A DNA stretch of 64,000 nt from an uncultured Paracoccaceae bacterium (GCA_937916485.1 CALFSV010000411.1:1-64000), one strand, 5' to 3'; shown: positions 45,815 to 56,151, counted from the stretch's first letter. Notes: generated by a model not told the origin, from the letters alone. Numbers and translations are program-made.

Positions 45815-47974
45815 TCAGGCAACGGCAGCGGCAAATGCTGATCTGTAGAGCGCTTTGAGATCGGCCATTGGGGCGGACGCCGTTCCTAGGGTGACGGTGT
45901 TGCCGTCGAAAGTGCCAACCTGGGCGAGGGGGACGCCTGCGGCTTGCGCAGCCTCTTTCAGCGCCGCGGCCTTATCCGGGCTTGCGGCGATCAAGTAGCG
46001 GGCCTGATCCTCGCCGAACAGTTGGCCAATGTCCTCGGGGGTGAGGATGATGCCGGTTCCGGCGGCTTCGGCCATTTCGAAGCCCGCGAGGGCAAGGCCA
46101 CCGTCTGCCAGATCGGTACAGGCGCGGATCAGCGCGTGATTGGCCCGGACGAAATCGCCATGACGTTTTTCTGCGGCAAGGTCGACCGGCGGGGCATCGC
46201 CGAGGGCAAGCCCCATTGCCTCTTGCAGAAGCGCCGATTGGCCGAGGTGTCCCTGGGTGTCGCCAAGCAAGAGGGCTATGTCGCCGCTTTGCGCGGGTCC
46301 GGTGATCATCAGGGCCGGATCGGCAATAAGTCCGACGCCGCCGATGGTAGGGGTCGGCAGGATCGCTGTGCCATCCGTTTCATTGTAGAGCGACACGTTG
46401 CCCGACACGATCGGCATGTCGAGTGCCAGGCAGGCCTCGCCGATCCCTTGGATGGCGCCCACCAGCTGCCCCATGATCCGGGGCTTTTCGGGGTTGCCGA
46501 AGTTGAGGTTGTCGGTCGCAGCCAGCGGCGTTGCCCCGAGGGCCGTGAGATTGCGATAGGCTTCTGCCACCGCCTGTTTGCCGCCTTCGACCGGATTGGC
46601 CTGCACGTAGCGGGGGGTAACATCAGAGGTAAAGGCAAGCGCCTTGGCTGTGCCATGCACCCGCACGACGCCGGCGCCCGCGCCGGGGGTGCGCAGCGTG
46701 TCGGCCATGACTTGCGTGTCGTATTGTTCGTAGACCCAGTGCTTGGCCGCGTAGTTCGGACTGGACAGCAGCGCCCGTAGCCCCTCGATCGCGTCGATGG
46801 CGGGGATATCACCCAGGGGGGCGGGCGTTGGCGTTGGCTCCCACGGGCGGTCGTATTCGGGGGCGGTGCCCGACAGGGCCTTGAGCGGCAGGTCTGCCTT
46901 GACCTCGCCGTTGTGGACCACGAGGAAGCGATCCTCGGCGATCGTTTCGCCGACGATGGCGAAATCGAGGTCCCATTTGTCGAAGACGGCCTTCGCTTCC
47001 GCCTCCTTTTCGGGGAGGAGCACCATGAGCATCCGCTCCTGGCTTTCGGACAACATCATCTCGTAGGCGGTCATCCGGTCTTCGCGCACGGGCACCTTTT
47101 CGAGGTCGAGGCGGATGCCCAGATCGCCCTTGTCGCCCATCTCGACTGCCGAACAGGTGAGGCCCGCGGCCCCCATGTCCTGGATCGAGATCACGGCCCC
47201 GGTGGTCATCAGCTCAAGACAGGCCTCCATCAGCCGCTTTTCGGTGAAGGGGTCGCCAACCTGGACCGTGGGCCGCTTGTCCTCGATCGTGTCGTCAAAC
47301 TCGGCGGAGGCCATGGTGGCCCCGCCAACGCCGTCGCGCCCGGTCTTGGCCCCGAGGTAGACGACGGGCATGCCGACGCCGGAGGCGGCCGAATAAAAGA
47401 TCTTGTCCGCATCCGCGAGCCCTGCGGCAAAGGCATTCACAAGGCAGTTGCCGTTGTAGGCTGGGTCAAACCGAACTTCGCCGCCCACGGTGGGTACGCC
47501 AAAGCAGTTGCCATAACCACCGACACCAGCCACCACGCCGGCGACAAGCGACCTTGTCTTGGGGTGGCTTGGCGCACCAAAGCTGAGCGCGTTCATGGCT
47601 GCGATGGGGCGGGCGCCCATGGTGAAGACATCGCGCAGGATCCCGCCCACGCCGGTGGCCGCACCTTGATAGGGTTCGATGTAGGAGGGGTGGTTGTGGC
47701 TTTCCATCTTGAAGACCACGGCCTGACCGTCGCCAATGTCGACGACGCCCGCGTTCTCGCCGGGGCCGCAGATCACCTGCGGGCCGGTGGTGGGTAGGGT
47801 CCGTAACCAGCGCTTGGAGGATTTGTAGGAACAATGCTCGTTCCACATGGCCGAAAAGATCCCCAGCTCTGTGAATGTCGGCTCGCGTCCGATCAGGTCG
47901 AGGATACGCTGGTATTCGTCGGGCTTCAGCCCGTGGGCGGCGATCAGGTCGGGGGTCAGGGCAGGCTCGGTCAT
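45815..47974 (-). CDS. purL: Phosphoribosylformylglycinamidine synthase subunit PurL
   Basis: Amidotransferase-dependent ATP-consuming step of purine synthesis, turning FGAR into FGAM. The 719-residue protein is the small PurL form that works with separate PurQ and PurS subunits. Landmarks are [19 protein letters not shown] (about 93-101), [17 protein letters not shown], and the second AIR-synthase-like half. I place the start at ATG 47974, six bases after GGAG; the frame remains open upstream through a terminator, which is not coding. purQ and purS are not in the window. Confidence 0.95.
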   Translation of the reverse strand: MTEPALTPDLIAAHGLKPDEYQRILDLIGREPTFTELGIFSAMWNEHCSYKSSKRWLRTLPTTGPQVICGPGENAGVVDIGDGQAVVFKMESHNHPSYIEPYQGAATGVGGILRDVFTMGARPIAAMNALSFGAPSHPKTRSLVAGVVAGVGGYGNCFGVPTVGGEVRFDPAYNGNCLVNAFAAGLADADKIFYSAASGVGMPVVYLGAKTGRDGVGGATMASAEFDDTIEDKRPTVQVGDPFTEKRLMEACLELMTTGAVISIQDMGAAGLTCSAVEMGDKGDLGIRLDLEKVPVREDRMTAYEMMLSESQERMLMVLLPEKEAEAKAVFDKWDLDFAIVGETIAEDRFLVVHNGEVKADLPLKALSGTAPEYDRPWEPTPTPAPLGDIPAIDAIEGLRALLSSPNYAAKHWVYEQYDTQVMADTLRTPGAGAGVVRVHGTAKALAFTSDVTPRYVQANPVEGGKQAVAEAYRNLTALGATPLAATDNLNFGNPEKPRIMGQLVGAIQGIGEACLALDMPIVSGNVSLYNETDGTAILPTPTIGGVGLIADPALMITGPAQSGDIALLLGDTQGHLGQSALLQEAMGLALGDAPPVDLAAEKRHGDFVRANHALIRACTDLADGGLALAGFEMAEAAGTGIILTPEDIGQLFGEDQARYLIAASPDKAAALKEAAQAAGVPLAQVGTFDGNTVTLGTASAPMADLKALYRSAFAAAVA

Positions 47975-48155
47975 GGGCATCTCCTTGGCAAGGCTGTCAT
48001 AGGTGAGCCGGGGCCGAAGGAAAAGACGGATCGGGCCGTCGTCGTACAATATCGGGTGGGAAGTTGGCGCCGGTTCGCTGGTGCGCGGGTTCAAAACGAC
48101 GGTGCCCACAGCGGGGAAGGGCCTAAGGGGGCGAGGCCAAAGCGCCGAACTGGCC

Positions 48156-48182
48156 AAAAAAAAGCCGGGCACGAGGCCCGGC
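48156..48182 (-). terminator. Strong rho-independent terminator, minus strand
   Basis: A perfect 7-bp GC stem (GCCGGGC/GCCCGGC) with a 5-base loop pairs 48164-48170 with 48176-48182. On the minus strand it is followed by eight T (48163-48156), the textbook form. It lies 140 bases past the LysR stop and upstream of purL. Confidence 0.88.
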
Positions 48183-48260
48183 AAGTCCAACAGGGAGGTT
48201 GAAGATGATGAGCGTTTCGGCATCATCTGCTTCATATGTCGAAATAGGCGGCAGTCTGTG
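48156..48260 (-). ncRNA. Candidate small RNA with an anti-Shine-Dalgarno loop
   Basis: Directly before the strong terminator, minus-strand RNA can form a 6-bp hairpin (48203-48198 with 48191-48186) that shows CUCCCU in its loop. One pair is U-G and only forms in minus-strand RNA. This resembles the loop-exposed CCUCC motifs of the CcsR/cuckoo small RNAs of Rhodobacter. The 5' end is unknown; a TTGATC-17-TATTTC promoter-like pair stands around 48243-48271. It may also be only the LysR gene's 3' tail. Confidence 0.4.
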
Positions 48261-48324
48261 AACGATCAAGGACAATGAGGGTGCGCCATGTTCAACCCCG
48301 CTATGCAATCAGTGCATGGCCGGG

Positions 48325-49230
48325 TCAGGCCTTGGTGGCGTCGCGGATCCGGCGGCGGTGAGCGATCACCTCTTCTTGCACAAAGTCGCGGAAGGCCATG
48401 ATCCGCTTGGATTGCCGCAGCTCTTCTGGATAGGCGAGAAAGACGGGAACTTCGCCGGACTCGAACTCGGGCAGGACCCGCACCAGATCGGGGAAGTCTT
48501 CGGTGACATAGTCGGGCAGGACCCCGACCCCGAGGTTGTTCAGCACGGCCTGAAGGACGCCAAAATAGTTGTTCACCGTCAGAAGGCTGGGAATGTCATA
48601 GGTCAGCAAGTGCTGCACCATCGCAGCCCCGGCCGAGACCTGGGGCGATGACGGGCTCAGGCACAAGAGACGGTGCTGGCCAATATCCTCGATCTCTTTC
48701 AACTGGCCGCGTCCGGCGAGGTAGGCCTCGGAGGCGTAAAGCTGCATCCGGATCGACATCAGCCGCTTGCGGATCAGATCGGCCTGCGACGGTTCTTTCA
48801 TGCGGATGGCGACGTCCGCCTCGCGCATGGGCAGGTCCAGCACCCGCTCTTCCAGCATCAGGTCGATCTTGAGTTCGGGGTATTTCTCATAAAGCTTGGG
48901 CAGGCGCGGGGCGAGCCAGAGGGTGCCAAAGCCGATTGTGGTCGTCACCTTCAGCTCTCCGAACACCTCTTCTTCGCTGTCGCGGATACGGGCGGCGGCA
49001 GCTTCGAGTCGCTTGTTCATCGACCGGGTGGCGTCAAACAGCAATTCGCCCTGTTCGGTGAGAATCAGCCCCCGCGCGTGCCGGTGAAACAGGGTGGTGT
49101 TCAGCGCCTCTTCCAACGCGCGGATCTGGCGGCTGACTGCGGATTGGCTCAGGTGCAAAGTATCACCTGCATGGGTCAAGCTGCCCGCATCCGCGACCGC
49201 ATGAAAGATTCGCAGCTTGTCCCAATCCAT
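48325..49230 (-). CDS. LysR-type regulator divergent from the oxidoreductase gene
   Basis: A 301-residue LysR transcription factor: winged helix (about 1-60, MDWDKLRIFHAVADAGSLTHAG) and effector-binding domain (about 88-290). I use the ATG at 49230, where family similarity starts; a GTG at 49263 would add 11 residues. It is divergent from the indolepyruvate-type oxidoreductase gene with a dyad in the shared region, which makes that gene a likely target. The effector is unknown. Confidence 0.88.
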   Translation of the reverse strand: MDWDKLRIFHAVADAGSLTHAGDTLHLSQSAVSRQIRALEEALNTTLFHRHARGLILTEQGELLFDATRSMNKRLEAAAARIRDSEEEVFGELKVTTTIGFGTLWLAPRLPKLYEKYPELKIDLMLEERVLDLPMREADVAIRMKEPSQADLIRKRLMSIRMQLYASEAYLAGRGQLKEIEDIGQHRLLCLSPSSPQVSAGAAMVQHLLTYDIPSLLTVNNYFGVLQAVLNNLGVGVLPDYVTEDFPDLVRVLPEFESGEVPVFLAYPEELRQSKRIMAFRDFVQEEVIAHRRRIRDATKA

Positions 49231-49342
49231 CAAGGTAATTCCGTTGCTGGTGTTAACGCTCACATTTCGTAATTCTTACGCTGAATAGCACGATAAGCGC
49301 AAACACGTGAGTCCGGGATTCTTTACGATTTTCGACTATCTG

Positions 49343-49359
49343 GGTCAGTCATTTTGACC
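49343..49359. promoter_or_regulatory. Candidate LysR operator (TCA-N7-TGA dyad)
   Basis: GGTCA-N7-TGACC is a 5+5 dyad that contains the T-N11-A pattern typical of LysR binding sites. It lies 43 bases before the oxidoreductase ATG and 113 before the LysR start. Confidence 0.55.
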
Positions 49360-49401
49360 TAATATGATGCAAAGTTCAGCCATTCATGAGGGAGGAGCGT
49401 G

Positions 49402-52400
49402 ATGAGCAGGCAAGATATATCGCTGCACGACCGTTTCGACCTGAGCAAGTCGTCGGTCCTACTGAACGGGACGCAGGCCCTTGTCCGTTTGATGCTGATG
49501 CAGCGGGCGCGGGATCTGGCCGCAGGGCTGAACACGGCCGGATATGTCACCGGCTATCGCGGATCGCCCCTTGGTGCGGTCGACCAGCAGATGCAGCGGG
49601 CGGCCGCCGATCTGGCGGCGGCGCATGTGACCTTTCAGCCCGGCCTGAACGAGGATCTTGCCGCAACCGCCCTTTGGGGCTCCCAGCAGGCCGAGTTGCG
49701 CGGCGAGGGCAAATACGATGGGGTCTTTGGCCTTTGGTATGGCAAGGGCCCCGGTGTTGACCGCTCTGGCGATGTGATGCGCCATGTGAACATGGCTGGC
49801 ACTTCGCCCAATGGCGGGGTGATCATGGCCATGGGCGACGATCACACCGGCGAAAGCTCGACCACCCTGCATCAGTCCGACTTTGCGATGGTTGACGCCT
49901 ATATGCCCATCGTGTCCCCCGCCGGGGTGCAGGAGATCCTGGACTACGGTCTCTATGCCTTTGCCCTGTCGCGCTATTCTGGCGCGTGGGTGGGCCTCAA
50001 GACCATGAAGGACACTGTCGAGGTGACGAGCGTGGTGGATGGTGATCCCGCCCGCATGTCCTTTGTGACGCCGGACATCCCTTTGCCAAAGGATGGGCTG
50101 CATATCCGGCTAGTGGACAACCCCATCGCCCAAGAGGCCCGCCTGATCGACCACAAACGCCCCGCTGCCGAAGCCTTTGCCCGCGCCAACCGAATCGACC
50201 ACCGCGTCTGGGGCAGGCCGGGGGCGCGCATCGGGCTTGTGGCGGCGGGCAAGAACTGGCTCGACCTTGTCCATGCCCTCAGCCTTCTGGGGCTTGATGC
50301 GGCCGAGGCCGAGCGTTTGGGGATCACGACTTACAAGGTAGGGCAGGTCTGGCCGCTTGATACCGTCAGCTTTGCCGAATGGGCAGAGGGCCTCGACCTG
50401 ATTGTCGTGGTCGAGGAAAAACGCAAACTGATCGAAGGCCAGATCAAGGAGGTGCTTTTTGCCAGTCGCAAAGGGCAGCGCGTCTATGGCTGGCACAAGG
50501 GCGATGCGCAGGTCGACGGAAAGCGCGAAGTGCTGTTTCCCATCACCTATGCCCTTGATCCGGTCTGGATTGCCGAAAAGATCGGCGGCATCCTGACTGA
50601 AGAAGGCTGCGCCACCGACACCGTGGTCCAAGGTCTGCAAACACTGGCCGAGGCGCGTCGTGCCGACAATGCGCCCGAGATTGCCAGCCGGCTTCCTTAT
50701 TTCTGCGCGGGCTGTCCGCACAACACCTCGACCAAGGTGCCCGAGGGTAGTCGTGCCTATGCGGGCATCGGGTGTCACTATCTGGTGCAGTGGATGGACC
50801 GCGAAACCCTTGGCTTTACCCATATGGGGGGAGAGGGGGCGAACTGGGTGGGCGAGGCACCGTTTTCCACCCGCGACCATGTGTTCCAGAACATGGGGGA
50901 CGGCACTTACAACCACTCTGGTGTTCAGGCGATCCGCTTTGCCCTGTCGGCCGGGACCAACGTCACCTTCAAGATCCTGTTCAACGATGCCGTCGCCATG
51001 ACAGGCGGGCAGCGCAATGATGGCGACCTGCGCCCCGAACAGATTTGCCGCGAGCTTTTGGCGATGGGGGTCAAGACTGTGGCGCTTGTCTATGACGACC
51101 ACGAAGACATCGACCTTGCCGCCTATCCCGCTGGCATCGCTCGGCATCCCCGCGAAGAGCTGCCGCAGGTGCAGGCCTCGATCCGCCACGTCAAGGGCGT
51201 GTCTGCCATCGTCTACGTCCAGACCTGCGCCGCGGAAAAGCGGCGGCGGCGCAAGCGGGGCAACTTCCCCGACCCCGACGCCCGGATCTTTATCAACACC
51301 GACATTTGCGAAGGCTGTGGGGACTGTGGGATGCAGTCCAATTGCGTGGCAATTGTTCCGGTGGAAACCGAACTTGGGCGCAAGCGCGCTATCGATCAGT
51401 CGTCATGCAACAAGGATTTTTCCTGTGTCAAAGGGTTCTGCCCCTCCTTTGTCACCGTTCAAGGCGGCACCCCGCGAAAGAAACAGGCCACCGATTTCAC
51501 GCTGCCCGATATGCCAGAGCCTGCCTTGCCGCAGATCAAGGGGACATGGAACATCGTCATTACAGGCATCGGCGGGACAGGTGCCGTGACCGTTGGGGCC
51601 AATCTCGCGATGGCGGCCCATCTGGATGGGCTGGGGGCAGGCATGATGGAGATGGCGGGCCTTGCCCAAAAGGGCGGGGCGGTGAACATCCATTGCCGTG
51701 TTGCCAAACGCCCCGAGGATATCAACGCCATCCGCATCGCCACCGGTGAGGCGGACGCGGTCGTCGGCTGCGACCTTGTCACGACAGCAGGGTCAAAGAC
51801 CCTTGGCCTTATGTCGTCAGGCCGGACCGGCGGGGTGATCAACAGCCATAGCACCGTTACGGGCGCCTTTACCCGCGATACCGAGTTTCGGGTTCCCGCC
51901 GACCGCCTTCAGCTGGCGCTTGAGGCCAAACTGCAAGGCAGGGCGACTTTGTTTGATGCCAGCCGGCTGGCCGAGGCGGTGCTGGGCGATACGATCTTTG
52001 CCAATTCGGTCGTTCTTGGGGCTGCGTGGCAAAGGGGGCTGATCCCGCTGTCCCGCGCCGCGATCCTTCGGGCGATCGAGATGAACGGGGCGGCTGTCGC
52101 CCGCAATCACAAGGCCTTTGAACTGGGGCGCTGGGCGATGTTGCATCCGCAAGAGGCGGCCATGAGGATCGTGCCCGCCGCCGAGGCCGCGCCCAAGACA
52201 CTGTCCGAAAAGATCGACTATCGCGCCGATCACCTGACCCGCTATCAAGGCAAGCGGCTGGCCCGGCGGTATCGCGCTTTCGTCGCCCGCTTTGCCGACC
52301 CGTCCCTGCAAGAGGCGGTGGCAGAAAGCTATCACAAGCTTTTGTCCTACAAGGATGAATACGAGGTTGCCCGGCTCTTGACCCAAACCCGCGCCAAAGC

Positions 52401-52809
52401 GGGCGAGGTGTTGGAGGGCGATCTGCGCCTGACCTACCACCTTGCTCCGCCGGTCCTGTCCCGCAACGGTGCTGACGGCAGGCCGGTCAAGCGGACGTTC
52501 GGAACCTGGATGGAACGGGCCGCACCCTGGCTGGCCCGGTTCAAGGTGCTGCGCGGCACGGCGCTCGACCCTTTTGGGTATTCCGAGGACCGGCGGATGG
52601 AACGGGCCCTGATCCGCCAATACGAGGATGACATGACCGCTTTGACCCAATCAGCGGTAAGCGACGCGGCGCTTGAGCTGGCGCGGCTACCCCTTACGAT
52701 CCGGGGATTCGGCCCGGTCAAGGCCGCTAGCGCCAAGGCGGCAGACATGCGCCGGTCCGAGCTTCTACAGGCCATGGGGTCAGCACCGCTACAGCACGCA
52801 GCCGAGTAG
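49402..52809 (+). CDS. Fused indolepyruvate-type ferredoxin oxidoreductase
   Basis: A 1135-residue fusion of the two subunits of 2-oxoacid:ferredoxin oxidoreductases (IorA plus IorB). The N-terminal half holds the pyrimidine-binding and thiamine-diphosphate parts (GYRGSPLGA; CAGCPHNTS; GIGCHYLVQ; GDGTYNHSG). A ferredoxin-like segment follows with CEGCGDCGMQSNC for iron-sulfur binding, and the C-terminal gamma-like domain starts at GIGGTGAVTVG (about 725). It probably oxidises arylpyruvates or branched 2-oxoacids to acyl-CoA. GGAGG lies six bases before the ATG; a GTG directly before it is less likely. Confidence 0.9.
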   Translation: MSRQDISLHDRFDLSKSSVLLNGTQALVRLMLMQRARDLAAGLNTAGYVTGYRGSPLGAVDQQMQRAAADLAAAHVTFQPGLNEDLAATALWGSQQAELRGEGKYDGVFGLWYGKGPGVDRSGDVMRHVNMAGTSPNGGVIMAMGDDHTGESSTTLHQSDFAMVDAYMPIVSPAGVQEILDYGLYAFALSRYSGAWVGLKTMKDTVEVTSVVDGDPARMSFVTPDIPLPKDGLHIRLVDNPIAQEARLIDHKRPAAEAFARANRIDHRVWGRPGARIGLVAAGKNWLDLVHALSLLGLDAAEAERLGITTYKVGQVWPLDTVSFAEWAEGLDLIVVVEEKRKLIEGQIKEVLFASRKGQRVYGWHKGDAQVDGKREVLFPITYALDPVWIAEKIGGILTEEGCATDTVVQGLQTLAEARRADNAPEIASRLPYFCAGCPHNTSTKVPEGSRAYAGIGCHYLVQWMDRETLGFTHMGGEGANWVGEAPFSTRDHVFQNMGDGTYNHSGVQAIRFALSAGTNVTFKILFNDAVAMTGGQRNDGDLRPEQICRELLAMGVKTVALVYDDHEDIDLAAYPAGIARHPREELPQVQASIRHVKGVSAIVYVQTCAAEKRRRRKRGNFPDPDARIFINTDICEGCGDCGMQSNCVAIVPVETELGRKRAIDQSSCNKDFSCVKGFCPSFVTVQGGTPRKKQATDFTLPDMPEPALPQIKGTWNIVITGIGGTGAVTVGANLAMAAHLDGLGAGMMEMAGLAQKGGAVNIHCRVAKRPEDINAIRIATGEADAVVGCDLVTTAGSKTLGLMSSGRTGGVINSHSTVTGAFTRDTEFRVPADRLQLALEAKLQGRATLFDASRLAEAVLGDTIFANSVVLGAAWQRGLIPLSRAAILRAIEMNGAAVARNHKAFELGRWAMLHPQEAAMRIVPAAEAAPKTLSEKIDYRADHLTRYQGKRLARRYRAFVARFADPSLQEAVAESYHKLLSYKDEYEVARLLTQTRAKAGEVLEGDLRLTYHLAPPVLSRNGADGRPVKRTFGTWMERAAPWLARFKVLRGTALDPFGYSEDRRMERALIRQYEDDMTALTQSAVSDAALELARLPLTIRGFGPVKAASAKAADMRRSELLQAMGSAPLQHAAE

Positions 52810-52936
52810 GGTGTCATTGCAGGAGGTAAATCTGTTACCTAATTGTCATCCACCGCCGCTATCCACTCTTACCGTTTCTGCTAAACATTGAAGAACCAGG
52901 TGAGTGCACCCCTTGTTCAGGCAAACCAGATAACAG

Positions 52937-53863
52937 ATGGCCAAGATGCATCAAAAACAGATCGCCCGTGAAATCAGCTACGCCAGCGGTGCTACGACAC
53001 GCGGGGGACGTGCAGTCATCCGGGTGTTGGAGAATGCCACGGGGCGGCTAAAACTGATCCGTAAGGTGCGTGGATACGACGAAGAAGTGGCCGCCGGCCG
53101 CGACTTTTGGGAAGTCATTTGCGAACGCTACGGCCTCAGCCTTGAAGTTGTTGGCGGAAGTCTGGATAGCATCCCAAAGTCCGGCCCGCTGATCCTTGTC
53201 TCGAACCATCCCTACGGCATCCTTGACGGGCTGATGATGGGCCGCATCCTGTCAGAACGGCGTGGCGGCGATTTCAGGGTCATGGCGCATAAGATCTTTC
53301 GTAAATCAGCCGATCTTGAGAGTGTGATCCTGCCGATCAGTTTCGATGAGACCAAAGAGGCCGCCAAACAGAACATCGAGACCCGGAGCGAGGCGCTACG
53401 CTACCTGACCGCTGGCGGGGCAATCGGCATCTTTCCCGGCGGAACCGTGTCTACATCGGCACGGGCGTTTGACACCCCTTTGGATCCGTCCTGGCGTGGC
53501 TTTACCTCTAAAATGGTGGCGCGGTCGGATGCGGTTGTCGTGCCGATCTTTTTCGAAGGCTCCAACAGCCGGCTATTCCAACTCGCCAGCCACCTGCATA
53601 ACACCCTGCGCCTGGGCATGCTGATCCGAGAGTTCAAAAGCCGGGTCGGAACCCGCGTGCGCGTCGTGGTGGGCGAGCCGATCCCAAAGGCCCAGCTTGC
53701 TGCGTTAAAGTCCGACTCTAAGGCGATGATGGATTTCCTCCGAAAGTCCACGTATGACCTGTCTCCGAACCCAATCGAAACCACGCGGTTGGGGCATGAA
53801 TTTGAGGCCAGATACAGGCCGAAGGAGCAGGGACAATCAGATGGCGGTCGGAATCTTCGATAG
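52937..53863 (+). CDS. Lysophospholipid acyltransferase family protein
   Basis: A 308-residue member of the PlsC-like acyltransferases. The catalytic block is [10 protein letters not shown] (about 90-99), where His and Asp are separated by five residues rather than the usual four, as in the hemolysin-like/OlsA-type branch. A second motif, GIFPGGTVS, matches the FPEG block. No membrane helix is obvious. It probably acylates a lysolipid at the inner membrane. Its 3' end overlaps the murI start by 23 bases, so the two are cotranscribed. Confidence 0.82.
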   Translation: MAKMHQKQIAREISYASGATTRGGRAVIRVLENATGRLKLIRKVRGYDEEVAAGRDFWEVICERYGLSLEVVGGSLDSIPKSGPLILVSNHPYGILDGLMMGRILSERRGGDFRVMAHKIFRKSADLESVILPISFDETKEAAKQNIETRSEALRYLTAGGAIGIFPGGTVSTSARAFDTPLDPSWRGFTSKMVARSDAVVVPIFFEGSNSRLFQLASHLHNTLRLGMLIREFKSRVGTRVRVVVGEPIPKAQLAALKSDSKAMMDFLRKSTYDLSPNPIETTRLGHEFEARYRPKEQGQSDGGRNLR

Positions 53864-54653
53864 CGGACTGGGCGGTCTGACGGTTTTGGATGCGGTCGTC
53901 CGGCGTTTGCCGGACCTTCCGGTCGTTTATTACGGGGACAATGCCAATACCCCCTACGGCGTGCGAACAGCCGACGACATCTTTGAATTGACCATTGCCG
54001 GGACAGAGCGGCTGTTCGATGCAGGCTGTGATCTTGTGATTCTGGCTTGCAACACCGCTTCGGCTGCTGCCCTGCGCCGCATGCAGGAAAGCTGGGTTCC
54101 CCGGCACAAGCGCGTCTTGGGCGTCTTTGTTCCCCTGATCGAGGCGTTGACAGAACGGCAGTGGGGCGACAATTCTCCGCCGCGCGAAGTGGCCGTCAAA
54201 CATGTGGCCCTCTTTGCCACGCCCGCCACGGTCCGCAGCCGCGCCTTTCAGCGCGAACTGGCGTTCCGCGCTGTCGGTGTCGATGTCGAGGCGCAGGCCT
54301 GTGGTGGTGTCGTGGACGCCATCGAAGAGGGTGATATGATCTTGGCTGAGGCGCTGGTCCGGTCCCATGTCGACGCGCTAAAGCGCAAGATGCCCGAACC
54401 TGATGCCGCCATTCTGGGATGCACCCATTATCCTTTGGTCCAGGATGTGTTCCAAGAGGCCTTGGGCCCGGACGTAAAGGTCTTTAGCCAGGCAAACCTT
54501 GTTGCCGAGAGCCTTGCTGACTATCTCGAAAGACGTCCCGAGATGATAGGGTCGGGTACGGAAAGCCTGTTCCTGACCTCGGGCAAGCCCGCCGCGGTCT
54601 CTGACCGGGCCACGCAATTCTTGCGTCGCAAGATTGCGTTCCAGGCCGCATAA
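53841..54653 (+). CDS. murI: Glutamate racemase
   Basis: Makes D-glutamate for peptidoglycan. The 270-residue protein has [10 protein letters not shown] (6-15), the two catalytic cysteines Cys70 in LACNTAS and Cys194 in GCTHYPL, and the flanking aspartate and histidine. Length matches the family. The ATG at 53841 begins 23 bases before the end of the acyltransferase gene; no clear Shine-Dalgarno is within ten bases, so translational coupling is likely. Confidence 0.95.
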   Translation: MAVGIFDSGLGGLTVLDAVVRRLPDLPVVYYGDNANTPYGVRTADDIFELTIAGTERLFDAGCDLVILACNTASAAALRRMQESWVPRHKRVLGVFVPLIEALTERQWGDNSPPREVAVKHVALFATPATVRSRAFQRELAFRAVGVDVEAQACGGVVDAIEEGDMILAEALVRSHVDALKRKMPEPDAAILGCTHYPLVQDVFQEALGPDVKVFSQANLVAESLADYLERRPEMIGSGTESLFLTSGKPAAVSDRATQFLRRKIAFQAA

Positions 54654-54671
54654 GGAAGGTGTAATGCCGGA

Positions 54672-54980
54672 TCAGTCGAAGTCGCTGTTGAACGCTTTGA
54701 GCGCCTCGATCAGATGGACCAGCGCGGCGTCGGTGTGCCCAATGACCAGCATTTGCTGCGCCTCCTTGACGCGGCTGCGCAACTCAAGGCTTTTGGGGCC
54801 GGGTGATCCTTTTGGCAGGAGGTCCTGAGATGCCGCGAGCGGGAAATTGTTGTTCTCTGCCTGCAATATCTCACCTATTCGGACCAAATGGGTGCCGAAC
54901 CATGCTGCAATATCATGGTGATTGTCGCCCCGTTCGGCCATGCCGAGAATGACACCGATCTCTTTGTGCAATGCGTCCAT
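54672..54980 (-). CDS. Small protein of unknown function
   Basis: I do not recognise this 102-residue protein. It looks helical, mildly acidic and soluble, with an N-terminal half (about 1-45, HHDIAAWFGTHLVRIGEIL) and a C-terminal helical segment ending KAFNSDFD. There is no signal peptide, membrane segment or cysteine. It is convergent with murI and divergent from argC across an A/T-rich region with an inverted repeat. Coding is supported by the open frame and lack of a competing gene. Confidence 0.55.
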   Translation of the reverse strand: MDALHKEIGVILGMAERGDNHHDIAAWFGTHLVRIGEILQAENNNFPLAASQDLLPKGSPGPKSLELRSRVKEAQQMLVIGHTDAALVHLIEALKAFNSDFD

Positions 54981-55021
54981 GCAAATCCTCGCACACTAAA
55001 TACGCGATCAAAATATCACAA

Positions 55022-55055
55022 AACACGCATAAGTTGAAGAGTATTTTTGCGTGTT
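55022..55055. promoter_or_regulatory. Inverted repeat in the argC divergent region
   Basis: An 8-bp inverted repeat, AACACGCA at 55022-55029 and TGCGTGTT at 55048-55055, is separated by 18 bases in the A/T-rich 133-base region between the unknown gene and argC. It may be a regulator site or part of a leader structure. Confidence 0.4.
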
Positions 55056-55113
55056 CCAAAATCAGGACATCCCAGTTGCTTTGGGAAAACAATGAAAAGG
55101 CCAAAGAAACAAA

Positions 55114-56142
55114 ATGGCAAACAAAGTTGCAATTCTCGGCGCGTCCGGATACACCGGTGCAGAGCTGGTGCGGATCATCGCCACCCATCCCGACATGCGG
55201 ATCGTCGCCCTTTCCGCAGACCGTAAGGCCGGTATGGCCATGGCGGATGTCTATCCTCAGCTCCGCCACATGGACCTGCCCCGGTTGTGCACGATTGATC
55301 AGATTGACTTTGACGATGTTGATCTGGTCTTTGCCGCCCTGCCACATGGACTAAGCCAGGCGCTGGTCCGCGACTTGCCCCGGTCGGTCAAAGTGGTCGA
55401 TCTTGGGGCGGACTTCCGACTGCGCGATCCTGCGGAATACGAGAAATGGTACGGCGCCGCCCATATCGCGCCAGAGCTTCAAAAAGAGGCTGTCTATGGC
55501 CTGACCGAATTTTACCGCGACGATATTCGTGGTGCGCGCCTTGTCGCGGGCACGGGCTGCAACGCTGCGACCGTGCAATTCGCGCTTCGGCCCCTTATTT
55601 CGGCCGGGCTGATCGACCTTGATACCATCATCTGCGACCTCAAGAACGGATTGTCAGGCGCAGGTCGGACCCTCAAGGAGAACATGTTGTTTACCGAACG
55701 GGCGACCGACGTCCTGGGCTATGCCCAAGGGGGCAAGCATCGTCACCTGGGCGAGTTTGATCAGGAGTTTTCGGCCCTGGCCGGGCGGCCCGTTCAGATC
55801 ATGTTCACCCCGCATCTGGTTCCGACGTCCCGGGGCATCCTCGCGTCATGTTATGTGCAGGGCGAGGCTGCCGCGATCCACGCGGCGCTGGATCGGCAAT
55901 ATGCTGCCGAACCTTTCATTGTAGTGCTACCTTTTGGCACCTTGCCCGGGACCAGCCATGTGACAGGATCGAATTTCTGTCATATTGGTGTTGTCGGAGA
56001 TCGGGTGACGGGCCGGGCAATGGTCGTTTCGGCGCTCGACAATCTGAACAAGGGATCGTCTGGTCAGGCGGTGCAGAATGCGAATTTGATGTTGGGGCTG
56101 GACGAAACTGCGGGCCTGATGTTGGCCCCGATTTTTCCGTAG
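55114..56142 (+). CDS. argC: N-acetyl-gamma-glutamyl-phosphate reductase
   Basis: Third step of arginine synthesis: NADPH-dependent reduction of N-acetylglutamyl phosphate to the semialdehyde. The 342-residue protein has the Rossmann start [13 protein letters not shown] (6-18), the catalytic Cys149 in [10 protein letters not shown], and [10 protein letters not shown]. It begins at ATG 55114 with weak upstream signals in an A/T-rich leader. The ccmE gene follows ten bases later, although the functions are unrelated. Confidence 0.96.
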   Translation: MANKVAILGASGYTGAELVRIIATHPDMRIVALSADRKAGMAMADVYPQLRHMDLPRLCTIDQIDFDDVDLVFAALPHGLSQALVRDLPRSVKVVDLGADFRLRDPAEYEKWYGAAHIAPELQKEAVYGLTEFYRDDIRGARLVAGTGCNAATVQFALRPLISAGLIDLDTIICDLKNGLSGAGRTLKENMLFTERATDVLGYAQGGKHRHLGEFDQEFSALAGRPVQIMFTPHLVPTSRGILASCYVQGEAAAIHAALDRQYAAEPFIVVLPFGTLPGTSHVTGSNFCHIGVVGDRVTGRAMVVSALDNLNKGSSGQAVQNANLMLGLDETAGLMLAPIFP

Positions 56143-56151
56143 GAGAGCCAG

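Noticed and set aside
47975..48235. Extended purL start at 48235
   Set aside because: The extension would pass through a strong terminator hairpin; GGAG six bases before 47974 supports the shorter protein.
48204..48260. 18-codon plus-strand frame with a GGAGG ribosome site at 48193-48198
   Set aside because: Too short to support on its own, and the GGAGG is better explained as the complement of the minus-strand loop motif. Kept only as a possibility.
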